DNA from: Gordius sp. MW1
Taxonomy: Eukaryota > Nematomorpha > Gordioida > Gordea > Gordiidae
DNA: 64,000 bases
NCBI GenBank assembly: GCA_964036665.1
Contig: OZ038528.1
Location: forward strand, 11,290,501-11,354,500
Direction of reading: 5' to 3'
Shown: piece by piece, positions 1 to 11,025 of the stretch
Numbering within the stretch: the first letter of the stretch is position 1
How the letters are laid out: every line of letters begins with the position of its first letter
Notes under the pieces: generated by a model
What the model was told of the DNA's origin: nothing
Database searches by the model: none
What the model saw: the letters and a program-made list of their open reading frames with translations, nothing else
Made by a program: the position numbers and the translations under genes

Positions 1-358
1 TTTCTTTGAACCGTATTCATCCGATGAAAGTTGTCGTTTTCAGACGTGGTTTCCATGATAAAAAGTAAAAATTTATCAGAATCAGAAAACTATTACTTTG
101 AAATCATGATCGCATATGCATTTTTGAAAAATTAAGCACTCACGTTGCGATACAACAAACTAATCGCAACAATAAAACGTTGTCTTTTGTCAAAATGATA
201 GTTCTCGCAGCTTAAAACCTCTTTTCGGAAGCCAATCGATGATAATAGGATTCTCAATTTGGCTTACTTTTATATATTTTTTCATGCTCTTTCACATAGA
301 ATCGAAAAAAAAAATATTTTTACCTCAAAATTTTTCACATATTTTTCTTTAAACCGTA

Positions 359-371
359 TTCATCCGATGAA
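359..371. other. 13-bp dyad TTCATC-C-GATGAA (representative copy)
   Basis: The arms TTCATC and GATGAA are perfect reverse complements around one central C. The dyad is intact in the many monomers reading CCGATGAAAG and broken by one change in those reading CCGAAGAAAG. The two states alternate along the array, for example intact at 1043-1065 and altered at 698-720. Symmetric sites of this size can bind dimeric proteins, but no binding factor can be named from sequence alone. Confidence 0.6.
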
Positions 372-445
372 AGTTGTCGTTTTCAGACGTGGTTTCCATG
401 ATAAAAAGTAAAATTTTATCTGAATCAGAAAACTATTACTTTGAA

Positions 446-453
446 ATCATGAT
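446..453. other. 8-bp palindrome ATCATGAT (representative copy)
   Basis: ATCATGAT is self-complementary and lies just upstream of the hairpin cluster. It is kept in nearly all monomers; exceptions include the change to ATCATAAT at about 26077 and 29466, and to ATCATTAT in the 46.4, 49.2 and 51.2 kb copies. A palindrome this short could be chance, and its meaning is unknown. Confidence 0.4.
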
Positions 454-458
454 CGCAT

Positions 459-484
459 AGTGCATTTTTGAAAAATTAAGCACT
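459..484 (+). other. Imperfect hairpin/dyad, arms AGTGC and GCACT
   Basis: The outer arms AGTGC (459-463) and GCACT (480-484) are complementary. They enclose ATTTTT (464-469), a central G and AAAAAT (471-476), which are also complementary; the only unpaired stem bases are TAA at 477-479. Several subfamilies break the outer arms without compensation, for example ATTGC with GCAGT in the 11-24 kb TATTATT subfamily and ACTGC with GCACT near 61-64 kb. A strictly conserved RNA or DNA fold is therefore not supported. Confidence 0.5.
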
Positions 485-487
485 CAC

Positions 488-514
488 GTTGCGATACAAC
501 AAACTAATCGCAAC
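488..514 (+). other. Hairpin with 8-bp arms GTTGCGAT / ATCGCAAC, 11-nt loop
   Basis: GTTGCGAT (488-495) and ATCGCAAC (507-514) are perfect reverse complements separated by an 11-nt A/C-rich loop. It begins three bases after the preceding dyad, so two potential cruciforms sit side by side. It is intact in most monomers. Exceptions include GTTGCGAA at about 6022, 7740, 8093 and 8437, GTTGAGAT near 1871 and 3949, and the common ATCGCAAA state from about 30.9 kb onward, which keeps seven of eight pairs. Confidence 0.6.
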
Positions 515-528
515 AATAAAACGTTGTC

Positions 529-539
529 TTTTGTCAAAA
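529..539. other. 11-bp dyad TTTTG-T-CAAAA
   Basis: The arms TTTTG and CAAAA are symmetric about one T. This is the last of the dyads grouped in the central 100 bp of the monomer. One subfamily (11-24 kb) reads TTTTGTGAAAA, which breaks the symmetry, and the copies at about 47230, 49960 and 52005 delete part of it. It may be only a by-product of A/T richness. Confidence 0.35.
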
Positions 540-632
540 GATAGTTCTCGCAGCTTTAAACCTCTTTTCGGAAGTCAATCGATGATAATAATATTCTCAA
601 ATTGGCCTACTTTTATATATTTTTTCATGCTC

Positions 633-693
633 TTTCACATAGAATCGAAAAAAATAAATATTTTTACCTCAAAATTTTTCACATATTTTTCTT
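633..693. other. A/T-tract segment with 9-bp direct repeats
   Basis: TTTCACATA occurs twice, at 633-641 and 677-685, 44 bp apart. Between and after them lie A7 (648-654), AAATATTTTT (656-665), AAAATTTTT (671-679) and TTTTT (686-690), with centres 10-14 bp apart, roughly one helical turn. Tracts spaced this way can curve DNA (established knowledge). This is the most length-variable part of the monomer: the first A run ranges from about 7 to 13, and several inferred recombination breakpoints fall here. Confidence 0.55.
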
Positions 694-1764
694 TGAACCG
701 TATTCATCCGAAGAAAGTTGTCGTTTTCAGACGTGGTTTCCATGATAAAAAGTAAAATTTTATCAGAATCAGAAAACTATTACTTTGAAATCATGATCGC
801 ATAGTGCATTTTTGAAAAATTAAGCACTCACGTTGCGATACAACAAACTAATCGCAACAATAAAACGTTGTCTTTTGTCAAAATGATAGTTCTCGCAGCT
901 TAAAACCTCTTTTCGGAAGTCAATCGATGATAATAGGATTCTCAAATTGGCCTACTTTTATATATTTTTTCATGCTCTTTCACATAGAATCGAAAAAAAT
1001 AAATATTTTTACCTCAAAATTTTTCACATATTTTTCTTTCAACCGTATTCTTCCGATGAAAGTTGTCGTTTTCAGACGTGGTTTCCATGATAAAAAGTAA
1101 AATTTTATCAGAATCAGAAAACTATTACTTTGAAATCATGATCGCATAGTGCATTTTTGAAAAATTAAGCACTCACGTTGCGATACAACAAACTAATCGC
1201 AATAATAAAACGTTGTCTTTTGTCAAAATGATAGTTCTCGCAGCTTAAAACCTCTTTTCGGAAGCCAATCGATGATAATAGGATTCTCAATTTGGCTTAC
1301 TTTTATATATTTTTTCATGCTCTTTCACATAGAATCGAAAAAAAAAATATTTTTACCTCAAAATTTTTCACATATTTTTCTTTAAACCGTATTCATCCGA
1401 TGAAAGTTGTCGTTTTCAGACGTGGTTTCCATGATAAAAAGTAAAATTTTATCTGAATCAGAAAACTATTACTTTGAAATCATGATCGCATAGTGCATTT
1501 TTGAAAAATTAAGCACTCACGTTGCGATACAACAAACTAATCGCAACAATAAAACGTTGTCTTTTGTCAAAATGAAGTTCTCGCGGCTTAAAACCTCTTT
1601 TCGGAAGTCAATCGATGATAATAGGATTCTCAAATTGGCCTACTTTTATATATTTTTTCATGCTCTTTCACATAGAATCGAAAAAAATAAATATTTTTAC
1701 CTCAAAATTTTTCACATAATTTTCTTTAAACCGTATTCATCCGATGAAAGTTGTCGTTTTCAGA

Positions 1765-4700
1765 CGTGGTGTGGTTTCCATGATAAAAAGTAAAAATTTA
1801 TCAGAATCAGAAAACTATTACTTTGAAATCATGATCGCATAGTGCATTTTTGAAAAATTAAGCACTCACGTTGAGATACAACAAACTAATCGCAACAATA
1901 AAACGTTGTCTTTTGTCAAAATGATAGTTCTCGCAGCTTAAAACCTCTTTTCGGAAGTCAATCGAGGATAATAGGATTCTCAAATTGGCTTACTTTTATA
2001 TATTTTTTTATGCTCTTTCACATAGAATCGAAAAAAAAAATATTTTTACCTCAAAATTTTTCACATATATTTCTTTCAACCGTATTCATCCGATGAAAGT
2101 TGTCGTTTTCCGACGTGGTTTCTCCATGATAAAAAGTAAAAATTTATCAGAATCAAAAAACTATTACTTTGAAATCATGACCGCATAGTGCATTTTTGAA
2201 AAATTAAGCACTCACGTTGCGATACAACAAACTAATCGCAACAATAAAACGTTGTCTTTTGTTAAAATGATAGTTCTCGCAGCTTAAAACCTCTTTTCGG
2301 AAGTCAATCGAGGATAATAGGATTCTCAAATTGGCTTACTTTTATATATTTTTTTATGCTCTTTCACATAGAATCGAAAAAAAAATATTTTTACCTCAAA
2401 ATTTTTCACATATTTTTCTTTGAACCGTATTGATCCGATGAAAGTTGTCGTTTTCAGACGTGGTTTCCTTGATAAAAAGTAAAAATTTATCAGAATCAGA
2501 AAACTATTACTTTGAAATCATGATCGCATAGTGCATTTTTGAAAAATTAAGCACTCACGTTGCGATACAACAAACTAATCGCAACAATAAAACGTTGTCT
2601 TTTGTCAAAATGATAGTTCTCGCAGCTTAAAACCTCTTTTCGGAAGTCAATCGATGATAATAGGATTCTCAAATTGGCCTACTTTTATATATTTTTTCAT
2701 GCTCTTTCACATAGAATCGAAAAAAATAAATATTTTTACCTCAAAATTTTTCACATATTTTTCTTTCAACCGTATTCATCCGATGAAAGTTGTCGTTTTC
2801 AGACGTGGTGTGGTTTCCATGATAAAAAGTAAAAATTTATCAGAATCAGAAAACTATTACTTTGAAATCATGATCGCATAGTGCATTTTTGAAAAATTAA
2901 GCACTCACGTTGCGATACAACAAACTAATCGCAACAATAAAACGTTGTCTTTTGTCAAAATGATAGTTCTCGCAGCTTACAACTTCTTTTCGGAAGTCAA
3001 TCGAGGATAATAGGATTCACAAATTGGCTTACTTTTATATATTTTTTCATGCTCTTTTACATAGAATCGAAAAAAAAAATATTTTTACCTCAAAATTTTT
3101 CACATATATTTCTTTCAACCGTATTCATCTGATGAAAGTTGTCGTTTTCAGACGTGGTTTCCATGATAAAAAGTAAAAATTTATCAGAATCAGAAAACTA
3201 CTACTTTGAAATCATGATCGCATAGTGCATTTTTGAAAAATTAAGCACTCACGTTGCGATACAACAAACTAATCGCAACAATAAAACGTTGTCTTTTGTC
3301 AAAATGATAGTTCTCGCAGCTTAAAACCTCTTTTCGGAAGTCAATCGAGGATAATAGGATTCTCAAATTGGCTTTCTTTTATATATTTTTTCATGCTCTT
3401 TCACATAGAATCGAAAAAAATAAATATTTTTACCTCAAAATTTTTCACATATTTTTCTTTGAACCGTATTCATCCGATGAAAGTTGTCGTTTTCAGACGT
3501 GGTTTCCATGATAAAAAGTAAAAATTTATCAGAATCAGAAAACTATTACTTTGAAATCATGATCGCATAGTGCATTTTTGAAAAATTAAGCACCACGTTG
3601 CGATACAACAAACTAATCGCAACAATAAAACGTTGTCTTTTGTCAAAATGATAGTTCTCGCAGCTTAAAACCTCTTTTCGGAAGTCAATCGATGATAATA
3701 GGATTCTCAAATTGGCCTACTTTTATATATTTTTTCATGCTCTTTCACATAGAATCGAAAAAAATAAATATTTTTACCTCAAAATTTTTCACATATTTTT
3801 CTTTCAACCGTATTCATCCGATGAAAGTTGTCGTTTTCAGACGTGGTGTGGTTTCCATGATAAAAAGTAAAAATTTATCAGAATCAGAAAACTATTACTT
3901 TGAAATCATGATCGCATAGTGCATTTTTGAAAAATTAAGCACTCACGTTGAGATACAACAAACTAATCGCAACAATAAAACGTTGTCTTTTGTCAAAATG
4001 ATAGTTCTCGCAGCTTAAAACCTCTTTTCGGAAGTCAATCGAGGATAATAGGATTCTCAAATTGGCTTACTTTTATATATTTTTTTATGCTCTTTCACAT
4101 AGAATCGAAAAAAAAATATTTTTACCTCAAAATTTTTCACATATTTTTCTTTGAACCGTATTCATCCGATGAAAGTTGTCGTTTTCAGACGTGGTTTCCT
4201 TGATAAAAAGTAAAAATTTATCAGAATCAGAAAACTATTACTTTGAAATCATGATCGCATAGTGCATTTTTGAAAAATTAAGCACTCACGTTGCGATACA
4301 ACAAACTAATCGCAACAATAAAACGTTGTCTTTTGTCAAAATGATAGTTATCGCAGCTTAAAACCTCTTTTCGGAAGTCAATCGATGATAATAGGATTCT
4401 CAAATTGGCTTACTTTTATATATTTTTTCATGCTCTTTCACATAGAATCGAAAAAAATAAATATTTTTACCTCAAAATTTTTCACATATTTTTCTTTCAA
4501 CCGTATTCATCCGATGAAAGTTGTCGTTTTCAGACGTGGTGTGGTTTCCATTATAAAAAGTAAAAATTTATCAGAATCAGAAAACTATTACTTTGAAATC
4601 ATGATCGCATAGTGCATTTTTGAAAAATTAAGCACTCACGTTGCGATACAACAAACTAATCGCAACAATAAAACGTTGTCTTTTGTCAAAATGATAGTTC

Positions 4701-7700
4701 TCGCAGCTTAAAACCTCTTTTCGGAAGTCAATCGAGGATAATAGGATTCTCAAATTGGCTTACTTTTATATATTTTTTCATGCTCTTTCACATAGAATCG
4801 AAAAAAAAAATATTTTTACCTCAAAATTTTTCACATATTTTTCTTTGAACCGTATTCATCCGATGAAAGTTGTCGTTTTCCGACGTGGTTTCCATGATAA
4901 AAAGTAAAAATTTATCAGAATCAAAAAACTATTACTTTGAAATCATGATCGCATAGTTTTTTGAAAAATTAAGCACTCACGTTGCGATACAACAAACTAA
5001 TCGCAACAATAAAACGTTGTCTTTTGTCAAAATGATAGTTCTTGCAGCTTAAAACCTTTTTTCGGAAGTCAATCGATGATAATAGGATTCTCAAATTGGC
5101 CTACTTTTATATATTTTTTCATGCTATTTCACATAGAATCGAAAAAAATAAATATTTTTACCTCAAAATTTTTCACATATTTTTCTTTCAACCGTATTCA
5201 TCCGATGAAAGTTGTCGTTTTCAGACGTGGTGTGGTTTCCATTATAAAAAGTAAAAATTTATCAGAATCAGAAAACTATTACTTTGAAATCATGATCGCA
5301 TAGTGCATTTTTGAAAAATTAAGCACTCACGTTGCGATACAACAAACTAATCGCAACAATAAAACGTTGTCTTTTGTCAAAATGATAGTTCTCGCAGCTT
5401 AAAACCTCTTTTCGGAAGTCAATCGAGGATAATAGGATTCTCAAATTGGCTTACTTTTATATATTTTTTCATGCTCTTTCACATAGAATCGAAAAAAAAA
5501 ATATTTTTACCTCAAAATTTTTCACATATTTTTCTTTCAACCGTATTCATCTGTTGAAAGTTTTCGTTTTCAGACGTGGTTTCCATGATAAAAAGTAAAA
5601 ATTTATCAGAATCAGAAAACTATTACTTTGAAATCATGATCGCATAGTGCATTTTTGAAAAATTAAGCACTCACGTTGCGATACAACAAACTAATCGCAA
5701 CAATAAAACTTTGTCTTTTGTCAAAATGATAGTTCTCGCAGCTTAAAACCTCTTTTCGGAAGTCAATCGAGGATAATAGGATTCTCAAATTGGCCTACTT
5801 TTATATATTTTTTCATGCTCTTTCACATAGAATCAAAAAAATTAAATATTTTTACCTCAAAATTTTTCACATATTTTTCTTTCAACCGTATTCATCCGGT
5901 GAAAGTTGTCGTTTTCAGACGTGGTTTCCATGATAAAAAGTAAAAATTTATCAGAATCAGAAAACTATTACTTTGAAATCATGATCGCATAGTGCATTTT
6001 TGAAAAATTAAGCAGTCACGTTGCGAAACAACAAACTAATCGCAACAATAAAACGTTGTCTTTTGTCAAAATGATAGTTCTCGCAGCTTAAAACCTCTTT
6101 TCGGAAGTCAATCGAGGATAATAGGATTCTCAAATTGGCTTACTTTTATATATTTTTTCATGCTCTTTCACATAGAATCGAAAAAAAAATATTTTTACCT
6201 CAAAATTTTTCACATATTTTTCCTTGAACCGTATTCATCAGATGAAAGTTGTCGTTTTCCGACGTGGTTTCCATGATAAAAAGTAAAAATTTATCAGAAT
6301 CAAAAAACTATTACTTTGAAATCATGATCGCATAGTGCATTTTTGAAAAATTAAGCACTCACGTTGCGATACAACAAACTAATCGCACCAATAAAACGTT
6401 GTCTTTTGTCAAAATGATAGTTCTCGCAGCTTGAAACCTCTTTTCGGAAGTCAATCGAGGATAATAGGATTCTCAAATTGGCTTACTTTTATATATTTTT
6501 TTATGCTCTTTCACATAGAATCGAAAAATAAATATTTTTACCTCAAAATTTTTCACATATTTTTCTTTCAACCGTATTCATCCGATGAAAGTTGTCGTTT
6601 TCAGACGTGGTTTCCATGATAAAAAGTAAAAATTTATCATAATCAGAAAACTATTACTTTGAAATCATGATCGCATAGTGCATTTTTGAAAAATTAAGCA
6701 CTCACGTTGCGATACAACAAACTAATCGCAACAATAAAACGTTGTCTTTTGTCAAAATGATAGTTCTCGCAGCTTAAAACCTCTTTTCGGAAGTCAATCG
6801 AGGATAATAGGATTCTCAAATTGGCTTACTTTTATATATTTTTTTATGCTCTTTCACATAGAATCGAAAAAAATAAATATTTTTACCTTAAAATTTGTCA
6901 CATATTTATTTTTGAACCGTATTCATCCGATGAAAGTTGTCGTTTTCAGACGTGGTTTCCATGATAAAAAGTAAAAATTTATCAGAATCAGAAAACTATT
7001 ACTTTGAAATCATGATCGCATAGTGCATTTTTGAAAAATTAAGCACTCACGTTGCGATACAACAAACTAATCGCAACAATAAAACGTTGTCTTTTGTCAA
7101 AATGAAGTTCTCGCGGCTTAAAACCTCTTTTCGGAAGTCAATCGAGGATAATAGGATTCTCAAATTGGCCTACTTTTATATATTTTTTCATGCTCTTTCA
7201 CATAGAATCGAAAAAAATAAATATTTTTACCTCAAAATTTTTCACATATTTTTCTTTCAACCGTATTCATCCGATGAAAGTTGTCGTTTTTAGACGTGGT
7301 TTCCATGATAAAAAGTAAAAATTTATCAGAATCAGAAAACTATTACTTTGAAATCATGATCGCATAGTGCATTTTTGAAAAATTAAGCACTCACGTTGCG
7401 ATACAACAAACTAATCGCAACAATAAAACGTTGTCTTTTGTCAAAATGATAGTTCTCGCAGCTTAAAACCTCTTTTCGGAAGTCAATCGAGGATAATAGG
7501 ATTATCAAATTGGCCTACTTTTATATATTTTTTCATGCTCTTTCACATAGAATCGAAAAAAATAAATATTTTTACCTCTAAATTTTTCACATATTTTTCT
7601 TTCAACCGTATTCATCCGATGAAAGTTGTCGTTTTCAGACGTGGTTTCCATGATAAAAAGTGAAATTTTATCAGAATCAGAAAACTATTACTTTGAAATC

Positions 7701-10396
7701 ATGATCGCATAGTGCATTTTTGAAAAATTAAGCACTCACGTTGCGAAACAACAAACTAATCGCAACAATAAAACGTTGTCTTTTGTCAAAATGATAGTTC
7801 TCGCAGCTTAAAACCTCTTTTCGGAAGTCAATCGAGGATAATAGGATTCTCAAATTGGCTTACTTTTATATATTTTTTCATGCTCTTTCACATAAAATCG
7901 AAAAAAATAAATATTTTTACCTCAAAATTTTTCACATATTTTTCTTTCAACCGTATTCATCCGATGAAAGTTGTCGTTTTCAGACGTGGTTTCCATGATA
8001 AAAAGTGAAATTTTATCAGAATCAGAAAACTATTACTTTGAAATCATGATCGCATAGTGCATTTTTGAAAAATTAAGCACTCACGTTGCGAAACAACAAA
8101 CTAATCGCAACAATAAAACGTTGTCTTTTGTCAAAATGATAGTTCTCGCAGCTTAAAACCTCTTTTCGGAAGTCAATCGAGGATAATAGGATTATCAAAT
8201 TTGCCTACTTTTATATATTTTTTCATGCTCTTTCACATAGAATCGAAAAAAATAAATATTTTTACCTCTAAATTTTTCACATATTTTTCTTTCAACCGTA
8301 TTCATCCGATGAAAGTTGTCGTTTTCAGACGTGGTTTCCATGATAAAAAGTGAATTTTATCAGAATCAGAAAACTATTACTTTGAAATCATGATCGCATA
8401 GTGCATTTTTGAAAAATTAAGCACTCACGTTGCGAAACAACAAACTAATCGCAACAATAAAACGTTCTCTTTTGTCATAGTTCTCGCAGCTTAAAACCTC
8501 TTTTCGGAAGTCAATCGAGGATAATAGGATTCTCAAATTGGCTTACTTTTATATATTTTTTCATGCTCTTTCACATAAAATCGAAAAAAATAAATATTTT
8601 TACCTCAAAATTTTTCACATATTTTTCTTTTAACCGTATTCATCCGATGAAAGTTGTCGTTTTCAGACGTGGTTTCCATGATAAAAAGTAAAAATTTAAC
8701 AGAATCAGAAAACTATTACTTTGAAATCATGATCGCATAGTGCATTTTTGAAAAATTAAGCACTCACGTTGCGATACAACAAACTAATCGCACAATAAAA
8801 CGTTGTCTTTTGTCAAAATGATAGTTCTCGCAGCTTAAAACCTCTTTTCGGAAGTCAATCGAGGATAATAGGATTCTCAAATTGGCCTACTTTTATATAT
8901 TTTTTCATGCTCTTTCACATAGAATCAAAAAAATTAAATATTTTTACCTCAAAATTTTTCACATATTTTTCTTTCAACCCTATTCATCCGGTGAAAGTTG
9001 TCGTTTTCAGACGTGGTTTCCATGATAAAAAGTAAAAATTTATCAGAATCAGAAAACTATTACTTTGAAATCATGATCGCATAGTGCATTTTTGAAAAAT
9101 TAAGCACTCACGTTGCGATAGAACAAACTGATTGCAACAATAAAACGTTGTCTTTTGTCAAAATGATAGTTCTCGCAGCTTAAAACCTCTTTTCGGAAGT
9201 CAATCGATGATAATAGGATTCTCAAATTGGCCTACTTTTATATATTTTTTCATGCTCTTTCACATAGAATCGAAAAAAAAAATATTTTTACCTCAAAATT
9301 TTTCACATATATTTCTTTCAACCGTATTCATCTGATGAAAGTTGTCGTTTTCAGACGTGGTTTCCATGATAAAAAGTAAAAATTTATCAGAATCAGAAAA
9401 CTACTACTTTGAAATCATGATCGCATAGTGCATTTTTGAAAAATTAAGCACTCACGTTGCGATACAACAAACTAATCGCAACAATAAAACGTTGTCTTTT
9501 GTCAAAATGATAGTTCTCGCAGCTTAAAACCTCTTTTCGGAAGTCAATCGAGGATAATAGGATTCTCAAATTGGCTTACTTTTATATATTTTGTCATGCT
9601 CTTTCACATAGAATCGAAAAAAATAAATATTTTTACCTCAAAATTTTTCACATATTTTTCTTTGAACCGTATTCATCCGATGAAAGTTGTCGTTTTCAGA
9701 CGTGGTTTCCATGATAAAAAGTAAAAATTTATCAGAATCAGAAAACTATTACTTTGAAATCATGATCGCATAGTGCATTTTTGAAAAATTAAGCACTCAC
9801 GTTGCGATACAACAAACTAATCGCAACAATAAAACGTTGTCTTTTGTCAAAATGATAGTTCTCGCAGCTTAAAACCTCTTTTCGGAAGTCAATCGAGGAT
9901 AATAGGATTCTCAAATTGGCTTACTTTTATATATTTTTTCATGCTCTTTCACATAGAATCGAAAAAAAAAATATTTTTACCTCAAAATTTTTCACATATT
10001 TTTCTTTGAACCGTATTCATCCGATGAAAGTTGTCGTTTTCCGACGTGGTTTCCATGATAAAAAGTAAAAATTTATCAGAATCAAAAAACAATTACTTTG
10101 AAATCATGATCGCATAGTTTTTTGAAAAATTAAGCACTCACGTTGCGATACAACAAACTAATCGCAACAATAAAACGTTGTCTTTTGTCAAAATGATAGT
10201 TCTTGCAGCTTAAAACCTTTTTTCGGAAGTCAATCGATGATAATAGGATTCTCAAATTGGCCTACTTTTATATATTTTTTCATGCTATTTCACATAGAAT
10301 CGAAAAAAATAAATATTTTTACCTCAAAATTTTTCACATATTTTTCTTTCAACCGTATTCATCCGATGAAAGTTGTCGTTTTCAGACGTGGTGTGG
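1765..10396. repeat. Six monomers with a 5-bp TGTGG insertion
   Basis: The consensus CAGACGTGGTTTCC becomes CAGACGTGGTGTGGTTTCC, a partial tandem duplication of TGTGG, at 1765-1774, 2804-2813, 3842-3851, 4535-4544, 5226-5235 and 10387-10396. I saw no copy elsewhere in the window. The first five are spaced by about two or three monomers (1039, 1038, 693, 691 bp). The sixth is 5161 bp from the fifth and lies in a larger duplicated segment. It is a clean marker of one lineage limited to the left end. Confidence 0.85.
4556..5780. repeat. 1.2-kb segment duplicated 5161 bp downstream (copy 1)
   Basis: This segment matches about 9717-10941 at a constant offset of 5161 bp (15 monomers). Shared rare variants are the short GCATAGTTTTTTGAAAA form near 4952, the TGCAGC context with CTTTTTTCGG near 5055, the TGTGG insertion at 5226 and CATCTGTTGAAAGTTTTCG near 5549. 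Copies differ at a few bases, for example CTATTAC here against CAATTAC at about 10091, so this is not a recent exact copy. Confidence 0.75.
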
Positions 10397-10941
10397 TTTC
10401 CATTATAAAAAGTAAAAATTTATCAGAATCAGAAAACTATTACTTTGAAATCATGATCGCATAGTGCATTTTTGAAAAATTAAGCACTCACGTTGCGATA
10501 CAACAAACTAATCGCAACAATAAAACGTTGTCTTTTGTCAAAATGATAGTTCTCGCAGCTTAAAACCTCTTTTCGGAAGTCAATCGAGGATAATAGGATT
10601 CTCAAATTGGCTTACTTTTATATATTTTTTCATGCTCTTTCACATAGAATCGAAAAAAAAAATATTTTTACCTCAAAATTTTTCACATATTTTTCTTTCA
10701 ACCGTATTCATCTGTTGAAAGTTTTCGTTTTCAGACGTGGTTTCCATGATAAAAAGTAAAAATTTATCATAATCAGAAAACTATTACTTTGAAATCATGA
10801 TCGCATAGTGCATTTTTGAAAAATTAAGCACTCACGTTGCGATACAACAAACTAATCGCAACAATAAAACGTTGTCTTTTGTCAAAATGATAGTTCTCGC
10901 AGCTTAAAACCTCTTTTCGGAAGTCAATCGAGGATAATAGG
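9717..10941. repeat. 1.2-kb segment duplicated from 5161 bp upstream (copy 2)
   Basis: Partner of 4556-5780, sharing the same set of rare variants in the same order. Boundaries are approximate: to the left the TGTGG state differs, and to the right the copies diverge at GGCTTAC versus GGCCTAC. A neighbouring match of about 600-900 bp (near 3100 and 9300, sharing CATCTGATG and CTACTACTTT) has a different offset, 6203 bp. The net difference is a three-monomer insertion or deletion between the two matches. Confidence 0.7.
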
Positions 10942-11025
10942 ATTCTCAAATTGGCTTACTTTTATATATTTTTTCATGCTCTTTCACATAGAATCGAAAA
11001 AAAAAATATTTTTACCTCAAAATTT

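Larger units (their letters stand above)
354..697 (+). repeat. Representative full-length monomer (344 bp)
   Basis: This copy, counted base by base, has 59 C, 43 G and 242 A/T (29.7% G+C), a C-over-G skew on the plus strand and 13 CpG dinucleotides. Landmarks in order: a 13-bp dyad at 359-371; a G/T-rich stretch with GTTGTCG near 373; a palindrome at 446-453; an imperfect hairpin at 459-484; a hairpin with 8-bp arms at 488-514; an 11-bp dyad at 529-539; the CTCTTTTCGGAAGTCAATCG block near 563; a TATATA run near 616; a 9-bp direct repeat at 633 and 677; and an A/T-tract segment at 648-690. The phase chosen (CCGTATT as base 1) is arbitrary, since a tandem array has no natural start. Confidence 0.95.
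1..11025. repeat. Block A: full-length monomers, older mosaic
   Basis: About 32 monomers of 343-346 bp. Many read CTTTCAACCG before the anchor, unlike the CTTTGAACCG that dominates later. The 16-bp-deleted short monomer is absent. Six monomers carry a 5-bp TGTGG insertion. Three-monomer steps recur (a shared segment at 2654 and 3692, 1038 bp apart). Longer copies include a 9-monomer offset of 3092 bp linking the CCGGTG variant at 5896 and 8988, and offsets of 5161 and 6203 bp. Copies differ at several sites, so these duplications look older than the HORs downstream. No gene is present. Confidence 0.85.

Noticed and set aside
563-585. Possible CENP-B box in the TTTTCGGAAGTCAATCGA region
   Set aside because: TTCG is present, but the required central A and the CGGG half are not at the correct spacing, so the core does not match the known 17-bp box.
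489-755. 88-codon frame spanning one monomer boundary
   Set aside because: A single deletion of one T near 539 joins frames in this copy. It has no ribosome-binding or eukaryotic gene context and no conserved counterpart in most monomers.
3126-3200. CTGATGA core suggesting a hammerhead ribozyme, as some satellites encode
   Set aside because: It appears only in rare variants (near 3129 and 9331), the consensus being CCGATGA. I could not find a stem II followed by GAAA at a plausible distance.
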